Shown here piece by piece: positions 1-7,331 of a stretch of 20,585 nucleotides of DNA (positions within the stretch are counted from its first letter, which is position 1; every line of letters starts with the position of its first letter). The translations under genes and the position numbers were made by a program. The notes under the pieces are model-generated. The model had not been told where the DNA came from. It was given only the letters and a program-made list of their open reading frames with translations, and searched no databases. The stretch lies in the NCBI GenBank assembly GCA_030145365.1, contig JAQYVS010000064.1:1-20585 (forward strand), given 5' to 3'. The DNA comes from Desulfofustis sp. (GTDB lineage Bacteria; Desulfobacterota; Desulfobulbia; Desulfobulbales; Desulfocapsaceae).

Positions 1-636
1 AAAACCGAACCAGAGAAGGCCGGTACCGATAACGGTCATCGGGAGACTGTGCGGCATAAAATTTGTCCGGCCATACCCTCTTCTCGGGCCAATAACCAAG
101 ACGCCTGCCAATGCCGCCATACCACAGGTAGCATGCACAACAAGACCGCCAGCAAAATCCATGACACCGAGCGCCCCGAGCCAACCACTCTTACTCCAGA
201 TCCAGTGACAGACAGGGTTATAGACAAAAATAGCCCAGAGTATAGAAAACACGATAAATGGTACAAATCTAACTCGCTCAGCGAAAGCTCCGGTTATCAG
301 AGCCGGGGTGATAATTGCAAACATACATTGATAGATCATAAATACATTTTGAGGAATAGTGGTAGCATAGTCGGGACTCGGCGCCGAAGTTACTGTATTC
401 AGCCCGAACCAGGACAAGTCGCCAACAAAACCACCGATCGTCGGTCCAAAAGACATTGAGTATCCCAAATACACCCACTCTATCGAAATCAACGAAATCA
501 TGAAGAGACTCTGCATCATTGTACCCAAGACATTCTTGCCGCGAACCATACCGGCATAAAAAAGTGCCAATCCGGGCGTCATCAACAATACCAATCCAGC
601 AGCAGCCAGAATAAAAACCGTATCCGCCTGATTCAT
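1..636 (-). CDS. amt: Ammonium transporter (Amt/MEP/Rh family), 3' end beyond the window
   Basis: The frame starts at an ATG at 636 and stays open to base 1, giving the first 212 residues; the C-terminal half is outside the window. It would be an inner-membrane ammonium channel. Seen directly: an FYAGMVRGKNVL block near residues 27-38 (the family's FYGGLxRGKN), YQCMF at 102-106 at the position of the external Phe gate (first Phe is Tyr here, second kept), AFAERVRF at 117-124, and DFAGG at 160-164 followed by VVH with His168. Asp160 and His168 match the conserved substrate-site Asp and first pore His of E. coli AmtB. A GGAGGAG Shine-Dalgarno lies just upstream of the ATG. A longer reading from 679 is in another frame and does not match the family. 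No PII gene (glnB/glnK) is visible; it could lie downstream, outside the window. Confidence 0.93.
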   Translation of the reverse strand, partial: MNQADTVFILAAAGLVLLMTPGLALFYAGMVRGKNVLGTMMQSLFMISLISIEWVYLGYSMSFGPTIGGFVGDLSWFGLNTVTSAPSPDYATTIPQNVFMIYQCMFAIITPALITGAFAERVRFVPFIVFSILWAIFVYNPVCHWIWSKSGWLGALGVMDFAGGLVVHATCGMAALAGVLVIGPRRGYGRTNFMPHSLPMTVIGTGLLWFGF

Positions 637-683
637 TACTCTCCTCCATTTTGAATAACGAGTAAAACTTTCCTCGCATTAAA

Positions 684-697
684 TTACATTTATGTAA
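684..697. promoter_or_regulatory. Palindromic operator candidate 1 (amt-proximal)
   Basis: TTACATTTATGTAA is a 6-bp perfect inverted repeat with a 2-bp spacer. Its centre is about 55 bp upstream of the amt start codon. It is the exact reverse complement of the site at 855-868. The regulator is unknown. Confidence 0.5.
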
Positions 698-737
698 CTT
701 AATCTATATCATGATCCGGCATGGTAACATGGATGGA

Positions 738-766
738 ATTATATTCAATATATTTCTAATTGACTT
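738..766 (-). promoter_or_regulatory. Possible sigma-70-type promoter for amt
   Basis: On the minus strand a perfect TATAAT (plus-strand 738-743) lies 17 bp from AAGTCA (plus-strand 761-766), a weak -35 with three matches to TTGACA. The -35 overlaps the 5' part of palindrome 2, which would suit repressor or activator control. AT-rich DNA makes chance TATAAT matches likely, so this is tentative. Confidence 0.3.
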
Positions 767-776
767 ACATTTGTAA
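765..776. promoter_or_regulatory. Palindromic operator candidate 2
   Basis: TTACATTTGTAA is a 5-bp perfect inverted repeat with a 2-bp spacer. It fits the TACA-N2-TGTA box known for BlaI/MecI/CopY-type repressors, though no such regulator is encoded in the window. Sites 1 and 3 share the half-sites but have two extra central bases. It overlaps the candidate amt -35 region. Confidence 0.45.
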
Positions 777-854
777 CCAAAGCTAAAATATAGTTTAATT
801 TACCGATATTTAAATATAATATTGTTATTTTCGAGATAGGTAATAAGCGTTTAA

Positions 855-868
855 TTACATAAATGTAA
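855..868. promoter_or_regulatory. Palindromic operator candidate 3 (mtnA-side)
   Basis: TTACATAAATGTAA is a 6-bp perfect inverted repeat with a 2-bp spacer, the exact reverse complement of site 1. The two centres are 171 bp apart, with site 2 between them (80 bp from site 1, 91 bp from site 3). Confidence 0.5.
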
Positions 869-1030
869 AATATCCATTTTTGTGGCAGGGGGGGGGGCAC
901 GCTATTGGTTGTCGGAATAAAACGGCTGTAATGATCGTTCTTATTCATTTCTATCATCTTGGTTGACGGGATGGGTCTGAACATGTTTGGATAAACACTT
1001 AATAACTCAATAATACATTTTTAAACCCCG

Positions 1031-2146
1031 ATGAATGTTAACGGAAAACACTACAGAACAATCTGGGTGGACCAGGAAGATCCTGAATCGATAGAAATTA
1101 TTGATCAGCGATTACTGCCCCATCGATTTGAGACGGTAAAACTACAAACTGTTGAACAGGCCCACAAGGCCATCAGGGACATGCTGGTCCGCGGTGCTGG
1201 TTTGATAGGTGCAACAGCAGGTTACGGTATGTATCTAGCCTCCCTTTCAGCCGGCAGTAAAGCGATTCATAATGATTTGCGGGAAGCGGGCAGTTTTCTC
1301 AAATCCGCCAGACCGACTGCCCGTAATCTCGCCTGGGCTGTGGATCGGATCCTTGCAAAAGTTGGACATCTCGATTCAAGCACTGAAATCCGTAAAACAG
1401 CTCTTACTGCAGCAAATCTAATTGCCGATGAAGATGCCCAATTTTGCAGGCAGATCGGTGAACATGGTCGATCACTGATTGAAGCAATCTCAAGCAAGAA
1501 AGCACATAAGCGGGTTAATATCCTGACCCATTGCAACGCTGGTTGGCTGGCCTTCGTTGACTACGGCAGTGCCACAGCTCCCATATACGCCGCCCGTGAT
1601 GCGGGTATCGATCTTCATGTCTGGGTTGATGAAACGAGACCCTGGAATCAAGGGGCAAAGTTGACCTGCTGGGAACTACAGCAGGAGGGTATCAGTCATA
1701 CCCTGATTACCGACAATGCTGGCGGTCATCTCATGCAGCATGGCGAGGTGGATATGGTGATTGTCGGTTCCGATAGAACCACGTATACCGGTGATGTGGC
1801 CAACAAAATAGGCACGTATCTGAAGGCATTGGCTGCCAAAGACAACCAGGTTCCCTTCTATGTCGCCCTGCCCTCCTCAACGTTTGACTGGAGTCTTGAC
1901 AGAGGAGCCGCAATACCCATAGAAATGAGGTCTGGAGATGAAATTACTTCTATCACTGGGCAGACAAAAAGTGGTACTATAGAAACTATCAGAATTGCAC
2001 CGGAATCGGTTGTTGCTGCAAATTACGGTTTTGACGTGACACCGGCCAGACTCGTAAGTGCCTTGATAACCGAGAGGGGTATTGTAAAAGCCGACAAGAC
2101 AGCTATTAGAAAGATGTTTCCGGAGAAAAACTCGGATAAGCTCTGA
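1031..2146 (+). CDS. mtnA: S-methyl-5-thioribose-1-phosphate isomerase (MtnA family)
   Basis: 371 residues, full length for the family. MtnA converts 5-methylthioribose-1-phosphate to 5-methylthioribulose-1-phosphate in methionine salvage and in related shunts. Seen directly: RGAGLIGATAGYG at 54-66 (usually RGAPAIG), THCNAG with the catalytic Cys at 168, VDETRPWNQGAKL at 199-211, VGSDR with the catalytic Asp at 248 (usually VGADR), GDVANKIGTY at 254-263 and IPIEMR near 295-300. Both catalytic residues are present, so it should be active. The start has no clear Shine-Dalgarno, but the N-terminus fits the family. No mtnK, mtnB, mtnC, mtnD or MTA phosphorylase is nearby, so its pathway partners are elsewhere or the route is partial. 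A PilZ gene follows after 25 bp and may be co-transcribed. Confidence 0.92.
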   Translation: MNVNGKHYRTIWVDQEDPESIEIIDQRLLPHRFETVKLQTVEQAHKAIRDMLVRGAGLIGATAGYGMYLASLSAGSKAIHNDLREAGSFLKSARPTARNLAWAVDRILAKVGHLDSSTEIRKTALTAANLIADEDAQFCRQIGEHGRSLIEAISSKKAHKRVNILTHCNAGWLAFVDYGSATAPIYAARDAGIDLHVWVDETRPWNQGAKLTCWELQQEGISHTLITDNAGGHLMQHGEVDMVIVGSDRTTYTGDVANKIGTYLKALAAKDNQVPFYVALPSSTFDWSLDRGAAIPIEMRSGDEITSITGQTKSGTIETIRIAPESVVAANYGFDVTPARLVSALITERGIVKADKTAIRKMFPEKNSDKL

Positions 2147-2171
2147 ATAACAAATTAAGCAAGGAGTCTGC

Positions 2172-2540
2172 ATGGCACAGGGTGAAAAGCGTAAATTTAT
2201 CAGATGGGATTCGATTCATCTACTTGATTATCTCGTTATTGAAGAAGAAGGGTCACAGGGACTTTATTCGATGGGAAGGACATTTGATGTGAGCCTTAAC
2301 GGAATTCGAATGGAAACCACCTATCCCCTGGAAGTAGATAACGTGGTCGAAATCACCGTGGGCATTGAAGATGACCTTATCGATTTGACCGGCCGAGTCA
2401 CACACACGGGCCGCCAAGGCGGCCGTCACACCTCAGGCATCGAATTTGTAAAAATGTCTGCCGAGGGCAGGCGAATATTTCGCCTCTATACCGACGCCTT
2501 TAAAAAATATCAACAAGACGCTGACTCCAGCGACGCATAG
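2172..2540 (+). CDS. PilZ-domain protein (single-domain c-di-GMP receptor candidate)
   Basis: 122 residues. The PilZ c-di-GMP signature is complete: RKFIR at residues 7-11 (RxxxR) and DVSLNG at 39-44 (D/NxSxxG), followed by the beta-barrel with a late GIEFV strand. No signal peptide, membrane segment or output domain is seen, so it is probably a cytosolic adaptor that binds c-di-GMP and contacts another protein. An AAGGAG Shine-Dalgarno precedes the ATG. It follows mtnA by 25 bp and is convergent with manC. The partner is not evident; control of polysaccharide made from the neighbouring GDP-mannose genes is only an inference. Confidence 0.88.
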   Translation: MAQGEKRKFIRWDSIHLLDYLVIEEEGSQGLYSMGRTFDVSLNGIRMETTYPLEVDNVVEITVGIEDDLIDLTGRVTHTGRQGGRHTSGIEFVKMSAEGRRIFRLYTDAFKKYQQDADSSDA

Positions 2541-2554
2541 CTTGAAAAGATCAG

Positions 2555-2585
2555 GAAACAGACAGGTTACACAACTGTCTGTTTC
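2555..2585. terminator. Hairpin between convergent pilZ and manC
   Basis: An 11-bp perfect stem (GAAACAGACAG at 2555-2565 with CTGTCTGTTTC at 2575-2585) encloses a 9-base loop. It sits between two convergent genes, so it can serve both. It reaches the last base of the manC stop codon. No strong U-tract follows on either strand, so efficiency is uncertain. Confidence 0.6.
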
Positions 2586-4006
2586 TATTCATTCCGTCCG
2601 TAGATATCCTCAAATCTGACGATATCGTCCTCTCCGAGATAACTTCCTATCTGCACTTCAATCAGCTCAAGGGGAATAACTCCAGGATTTTCCAACCGAT
2701 GTCGGTTACCAGCCGGGATATAGGTTGACTGGTCTTCATGCAGCAGAAGCTCCTTGTCTCCGTTTGTCACTAATGCCGCTCCTTTGACGACAACCCAGTG
2801 CTCATGACGGTGATGATGCATCTGCAGTGACAGCTTCTGTCCAGGGTCGACGGTTATCCTTTTAATCTGGTAACGCGGCTGAATTGCCAGAACCGAGTAG
2901 TTGCCCCAAGGCCGGTACACCGTCTGATGAAACTTGAATTCGTCGCGTTCTTCTTTTTTAAGTTTATTGACGATCTTTTTGACATCCTGAGACTGGGCTA
3001 GCGGGGCTACCAACACGGCATCTGAAGTTTCAACCACCAACATATCTTCAAGCCCAACTGCTGCAACCATCAGATCTTCGGCCCGAATCAACGAATTTTG
3101 AGTATTTTCCAGAAGCACATCGCCCTGACAGACGTTGCCGTTCTCATCTTTGTCCAGAACTTCATACAGGGCCTGCCAGGAGCCTATATCGCTCCAGCCC
3201 AGGTCTGCTGAAACGACGACCGCCCGATCTGTTTTTTCCATCAATGCGTAATCGATCGATTCACTGGGACAACGCTCCATATGCTCAACTTCGAATCGAT
3301 AGAACCGACCGTCTCTTGTTCCGGCTGACACCGCCTCTGCCATGGACGAAAGGATATCCGGTCCATGTTTCTCCATCTCCGTACGAAAGGTACTAAGCGT
3401 AAAAGCAAACATTCCGCTGTTCCAGAAATAGTTACCGGCTGCAAGATACTGCTCGGCCACGCTGCGTTCTGGCTTTTCTTTGAACGAGAGCACTCGACCG
3501 TCTTCACCTTTTTCAATATAGCCGTACCCGGTCTCCGGCTTTTGCGGCTCAATACCGAAGGTGACGATATATCCTTGAAGCGCTTTTTCGGCAGCTTGGG
3601 CCACCGCAGCGTTAAATGCGACATTTTTGCTCATGAGATGATCGGCGGGCAGAACCAGCATAACCACATCCTGATCACTATTTAAACGTCCCACATACTC
3701 GACAGCGCCGGAAATAGCAGGAGCCGTGTTTCTGCCGATTGGTTCCAACAATATTGAATAGTCATCACCGGTCCCGAGTTCGTCTAATTCGTCAACCTGG
3801 CTTTTGGTGATAAAACGGTGTGCCTCGCCAACCACGATAATTGGTGAAAGCGCTCCCTCTATCCCGCATACACGCTTTATGGTGGTCTGCAGCAGTGATG
3901 TCTGATCTGTCAGGCAAAGCAGCTGCTTCGGATAGATTTCACGAGATAGGGGCCAGAGTCTGGTTCCGGTCCCTCCTGCCAGAATTACCGGCTGGATCAT
4001 TGCCAT
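2585..4006 (-). CDS. manC: Mannose-1-phosphate guanylyltransferase / mannose-6-phosphate isomerase (type II, bifunctional)
   Basis: 473 residues, typical length for bifunctional ManC/AlgA. The N-terminal nucleotidyltransferase makes GDP-mannose from mannose-1-phosphate and GTP. The C-terminal cupin interconverts fructose-6-phosphate and mannose-6-phosphate. Seen directly: GGTGTRLWPLSR at 11-22, EPIGRNTAPA near 90, LPADH near 120, FKEKPE near 175 and NYFWNSGMF near 195. The cupin has RPWGNY near 365 and MHHHRHEHW near 394-402, which carries the metal-binding His cluster. AAAGGAG precedes the ATG. It follows manB on the same strand after 56 bp, so the pair likely forms an operon supplying GDP-mannose for surface or secreted polysaccharide. 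Confidence 0.95.
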   Translation of the reverse strand: MAMIQPVILAGGTGTRLWPLSREIYPKQLLCLTDQTSLLQTTIKRVCGIEGALSPIIVVGEAHRFITKSQVDELDELGTGDDYSILLEPIGRNTAPAISGAVEYVGRLNSDQDVVMLVLPADHLMSKNVAFNAAVAQAAEKALQGYIVTFGIEPQKPETGYGYIEKGEDGRVLSFKEKPERSVAEQYLAAGNYFWNSGMFAFTLSTFRTEMEKHGPDILSSMAEAVSAGTRDGRFYRFEVEHMERCPSESIDYALMEKTDRAVVVSADLGWSDIGSWQALYEVLDKDENGNVCQGDVLLENTQNSLIRAEDLMVAAVGLEDMLVVETSDAVLVAPLAQSQDVKKIVNKLKKEERDEFKFHQTVYRPWGNYSVLAIQPRYQIKRITVDPGQKLSLQMHHHRHEHWVVVKGAALVTNGDKELLLHEDQSTYIPAGNRHRLENPGVIPLELIEVQIGSYLGEDDIVRFEDIYGRNE

Positions 4007-4062
4007 GCTTTTCTCCTTTGTCTTTTTAATCCAAACAACCTGAAGGGCTTGCTATTACAGAT

Positions 4063-5427
4063 TTAGTATCCGCGAATAATAGTGAGCAGCTCTTTAGTTT
4101 TTTCTTCCAGCAAATCCTGATTACCTCTGGTCTCCACATTTAATCGCAAGAGTGGTTCAGTATTTGATTTTCTGATATTAAAGCGAAAATCATCAAACGC
4201 AATACTCAAACCATCGGTCATATCACGACTGCCACCTGAAAAATGTTTCTCAACCGCTGCTATTACCGCATCCGGGTCATCCACCACCGAATTGATTTCA
4301 CCTGATATCGGATAGGCCTGAGACCGGGCTCCGATAAGTTCAGAGAGCGGCTTACCTGTTCTGCACATGATTGAATACACCAACATCCAGGGGATCATTC
4401 CCGAATCACAACAGCCGAAACCCCGGAAATAGTGATGGGCTGACATCTCCCCGCCATAGATGGATTGTTCTTGCCACATCCGCTCTTTGATCAGGGCATG
4501 GCCGGTTTTTGTCTGTATGGGAATGCCGCCGGCTTGCGTTACCAGCTCCTGCGTGTTCCAGATCAGCCGGGGATCATGCAATATTTTAGCCCCTTTTTCA
4601 TGACTGAGCATCTCTAGAGCAAGCAATCCAACCATGTAGTAGCCTTCGATGAAGTTGCCCTGTTCATCCCAGAAGAAACAGCGATCGAAATCACCGTCCC
4701 AGGCAATTCCCAAATCGGCGTTATGCTCACGAACTGCTGCAGCCGTTTCTTCTCTTTTCTCTGGCAGCAACGGATTAGGCACGCCATTTGGAAAAGTGCC
4801 GTCCGGCTCATGATGAAGACGGATAAATTCCAGCGGCAGGCGCTCTTCGAGCAGATCCAGGATAGGTCCGGCGCAACCGTTGCCGCTGTTGGCCACAACA
4901 CGTATTGGTGAAAGAGTTGCAGGATCTACATGGCTGAGCAGGTGCTCCAGATAGGCCGACTTGTCGGGTATTTGCTGCTGTCCCCCTCTGTTTTTACCGG
5001 GTTTGGGCACCGTGCCTAAGCTGATCATCTCGCCTATTTCATGTAAGCCGCTGTTGCCGGTAACCGGGCGGGCATTACGGTGAACAAATTTCATGCCATT
5101 GTATTCGGCAGGATTGTGGCTGGCGGTAATCATGATTCCACCGTCTACACCCTGTTCCGTCATGCTGAAGGCTGCGTGATATATTTCCTCGGTTCCGCAG
5201 AGACCGAGATGCAGAACGTCGGCCCCCATTTCATTAAGGCCTCTGGCGAGTGCAGTCGTCATTTCCGGGCTTGACAGCCTGATATCATGGCCGACAGCAA
5301 CCGTGGCCGGATTAAAAATTGAAGCATAGGCACGGCCAATCTCAGTGGCCATTTCTACATTGAGCTGATCCGGGACTCTTCCCCTGATGTCGTAAGCCTT
5401 GAAGCAGGCAGGCTGATTTGAAGCCAT
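4063..5427 (-). CDS. manB: Phosphomannomutase / phosphoglucomutase
   Basis: 454 residues, typical for the alpha-D-phosphohexomutase family. It moves phosphate between C6 and C1 of mannose (and often glucose), feeding ManC. All four active-site loops are visible: TASHNP at 101-106 with phosphoserine Ser103; the metal loop DGDFDR at 244-249; the sugar-recognition loop GGEMSAHH at 325-332; and the phosphate-binding loop RKSNTEPLLRLN at 419-430. FKAYDIRG at 9-16 is the usual N-terminal block. A GGAAGG Shine-Dalgarno supports the ATG. It is first gene of a minus-strand manB-manC pair and divergent from rmlA. Dual PMM/PGM activity (as in AlgC) cannot be excluded, and a PGM role would also supply glucose-1-phosphate to RmlA. 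Confidence 0.93.
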   Translation of the reverse strand: MASNQPACFKAYDIRGRVPDQLNVEMATEIGRAYASIFNPATVAVGHDIRLSSPEMTTALARGLNEMGADVLHLGLCGTEEIYHAAFSMTEQGVDGGIMITASHNPAEYNGMKFVHRNARPVTGNSGLHEIGEMISLGTVPKPGKNRGGQQQIPDKSAYLEHLLSHVDPATLSPIRVVANSGNGCAGPILDLLEERLPLEFIRLHHEPDGTFPNGVPNPLLPEKREETAAAVREHNADLGIAWDGDFDRCFFWDEQGNFIEGYYMVGLLALEMLSHEKGAKILHDPRLIWNTQELVTQAGGIPIQTKTGHALIKERMWQEQSIYGGEMSAHHYFRGFGCCDSGMIPWMLVYSIMCRTGKPLSELIGARSQAYPISGEINSVVDDPDAVIAAVEKHFSGGSRDMTDGLSIAFDDFRFNIRKSNTEPLLRLNVETRGNQDLLEEKTKELLTIIRGY

Positions 5428-5542
5428 TTTCCTTCCCTTTTTGAAAAAGACTGTTATATTCGATTTGGTATCGTATCAGGTATCTTACTCTACTCTTATC
5501 CAGCTCGATTAGTAAAGAATTTCTGACAGGTTCTCCCCTATT

Positions 5543-6430
5543 ATGAAAGGAATCATACTAGCCGGCGGCTCAGGCACCAGGCTCTACCCTCTCACCAAAG
5601 TTGTCAGTAAACAGCTCATCCCGGTTTACGATAAACCGATGATCTACTACCCGCTTTCGGTTTTGATGCTGGCGGGAATCAGAGATATTCTGATCATTTC
5701 CACACCCCATGATCTGGATTACTTTAGAAGATTGTTTGCCGACGGGTCCCAGTTGGGTCTGAATATAAGCTACGAAGTGCAGCCAAGCCCCGACGGTCTT
5801 GCCCAGGCATTTATAATCGGTAAGGAATTCATCGGCGGCGACTCTGTCTGTCTGATTTTAGGCGACAACATATTTTTCGGACCGGGTTTTACCTCGATCA
5901 TTGAAGACTGTGCTCAACTTGACGAGGGCGGTCTGATCTTCGGCTACCTGGTTCGGGACCCGGAACGCTATGGCGTGGTTGAATTCGACGATCGTAATAA
6001 CGTTGTCTCCATAGAAGAAAAACCAGATCTGCCCAAATCAAAGTATGCCGTTCCCGGCCTCTATTTTTATGACAACGACGTCATTGAAATCGCTGAACAG
6101 GTAAAACCTTCCCCACGAGGAGAAATCGAGATCACCGACATAAACCTGGCATATCTCGCAAGAGGAGATCTGAAAGTCCAGCCACTGGGACGAGGTTTTT
6201 GCTGGCTCGATACCGGAACTCATGAGTCATTGCAGCAGGCCTCCAGCTACGTCCAGGCAGTTCAGGACCGACAGGGATTGAAAATTGCCTGTATAGAGGA
6301 AATAGCTTACCAGCTCGGCTATATCTCCCTTGATGAGCTTGCCATTCTGGCTCGCGACACCTTGAAGAACCAGTATGGTCAATACATCATGGAGATCATT
6401 CAGGAACAGCAGGCGGGTGACGGTCAATGA
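5543..6430 (+). CDS. rmlA: Glucose-1-phosphate thymidylyltransferase
   Basis: 295 residues, the usual length of RmlA. It makes dTDP-glucose from glucose-1-phosphate and dTTP, the first committed step to dTDP-L-rhamnose. Seen directly: the nucleotide loop LAGGSGTRLYPLT at 6-18, VSKQLIPVYDKPMIYYPLS at 21-39, LGDNIFFG at 106-113, IEEKP at 156-160 and WLDTGTHESL at 220-229. No good Shine-Dalgarno precedes the ATG, but the N-terminus is exactly that of the family. Its stop codon overlaps the start of rmlD by 4 bp (ATGA), so the two are translationally coupled. The 115-bp gap to the divergent manB must hold both promoters; only weak candidate hexamers are seen. Confidence 0.96.
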   Translation: MKGIILAGGSGTRLYPLTKVVSKQLIPVYDKPMIYYPLSVLMLAGIRDILIISTPHDLDYFRRLFADGSQLGLNISYEVQPSPDGLAQAFIIGKEFIGGDSVCLILGDNIFFGPGFTSIIEDCAQLDEGGLIFGYLVRDPERYGVVEFDDRNNVVSIEEKPDLPKSKYAVPGLYFYDNDVIEIAEQVKPSPRGEIEITDINLAYLARGDLKVQPLGRGFCWLDTGTHESLQQASSYVQAVQDRQGLKIACIEEIAYQLGYISLDELAILARDTLKNQYGQYIMEIIQEQQAGDGQ

Positions 6431-7314
6431 AAATTCTTGTAATTGGCAGCGGCGGCCAGCTTGGCACCGACTGCATAGAGGTGTTGGGAAGTGATCATGA
6501 AATCTCCCCCATAGATTTCCCCGACATTGACATTGCCGAACGCGATAGTGTGGCTCAGGTTTGTGACAGGTACGAACCTGAAGTCATCATTAATTGCGCC
6601 GCTTATACGGCCGTTGACAAATGTGAAACTGACACTGACGCGTGCCGGCGGATTAATGCCGACGGCCCCCAGTATATCGCCGAAATCGGTTCCAAAAACG
6701 GCAGCACAATTATCCACATATCTACCGATTATGTGTTTGACGGTAAAAAAGAGATCCCCCAACCCTATGTAGAGGGCGATCCCGTCAACCCCCTCTCGGA
6801 ATACGGTCGAACGAAACTGGCTGGAGAACAGGCACTACTGGCCTGCAGTCCAAACGCCCTGGTATTGCGTACTGCCTGGCTCTATTCCGCCCACGGGCCG
6901 AATTTCCTAAAAACCATGCTCCGGCTCGCTCTCTTCGATCCTACACGGAACGTTACCATTGTAGACGATCAGTTCGGCTCCCTGACCTGGTCATATGCCC
7001 TTGCCCGACAAATCAAACAACTTCTCCAGACGGACCTGCAAGGCATTATCCATACCACTTCGGAAGGCTACTCATCATGGTTTGAGGCAGCCTGCTATTT
7101 TCTAGAGAAAATGGAAGTGCCCCACGCGTTCAGTCCCTGCACCACTGAAGATTACCCGACCCCGGCACACCGGCCTGCAAACTCGATCCTTCGCAATAAG
7201 GTACTTGACGATCATGGTGTGTCAGTATTTGCGTCCTGGAAAGACGATGTGGATGCATTTGTAGCGGCAAACAGGGGAAAACTCTTGGAAGAAGTACGAC
7301 AGCAGCTCAGCTGA
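6427..7314 (+). CDS. rmlD: dTDP-4-dehydrorhamnose reductase
   Basis: 295 residues, an extended short-chain dehydrogenase that reduces dTDP-4-keto-L-rhamnose to dTDP-L-rhamnose with NAD(P)H. Seen directly: Rossmann loop GSGGQLG at 7-13, INCAAYTAVDKCE at 55-67, STDYVFDG at 99-106 and the catalytic YGRTK (Tyr126, Lys130). It overlaps rmlA by 4 bp. rmlB and rmlC, needed for the two middle steps, do not follow; a PilZ gene in the opposite direction does. A weak 5-bp hairpin (GACTC/GAGTC, 7316-7331) fills the 17-bp gap to that convergent gene and may act as a minor terminator. Confidence 0.94.
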   Translation: MKILVIGSGGQLGTDCIEVLGSDHEISPIDFPDIDIAERDSVAQVCDRYEPEVIINCAAYTAVDKCETDTDACRRINADGPQYIAEIGSKNGSTIIHISTDYVFDGKKEIPQPYVEGDPVNPLSEYGRTKLAGEQALLACSPNALVLRTAWLYSAHGPNFLKTMLRLALFDPTRNVTIVDDQFGSLTWSYALARQIKQLLQTDLQGIIHTTSEGYSSWFEAACYFLEKMEVPHAFSPCTTEDYPTPAHRPANSILRNKVLDDHGVSVFASWKDDVDAFVAANRGKLLEEVRQQLS

Positions 7315-7331
7315 TGACTCTCCGGTGAGTC

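Larger units (their letters stand above)
637..1030. other. 394-bp AT-rich divergent intergenic region between amt and mtnA
   Basis: No convincing gene lies here. The region separates divergent amt and mtnA and must hold both promoters. It contains three TTACA/TGTAA palindromes (listed separately), a run of ten G at 888-897 in otherwise AT-rich DNA, and a TATAAT hexamer on the minus strand. A 79-codon minus-strand frame at 745-984 has no Shine-Dalgarno and no recognisable product, so I treat it as chance. No NtrC-like site and no clear -24/-12 sigma-54 promoter was found by eye. Confidence 0.7.

Noticed and set aside
278..679. 133-codon minus-strand reading frame starting at 679
   Set aside because: Shadow of amt in another frame; the frame from 636 matches the transporter family over all 212 visible residues.
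745..984. 79-codon minus-strand reading frame in the amt-mtnA gap
   Set aside because: No Shine-Dalgarno, very AT-rich, spans the ten-G tract, no recognisable protein features; likely chance.
637..1030. Sigma-54 promoter or NtrC sites for amt
   Set aside because: Looked for GG-N10-GC and TGCACC-type half-sites by eye and found none convincing.
3365..3685. 106-codon plus-strand frame inside manC
   Set aside because: Antisense shadow of a clearly real gene, with no ribosome-binding site or family match.
7316..7331. GACTC/GAGTC hairpin as a true terminator for rmlD
   Set aside because: Only 5 bp and no U-tract; mentioned under rmlD but not called as a terminator.
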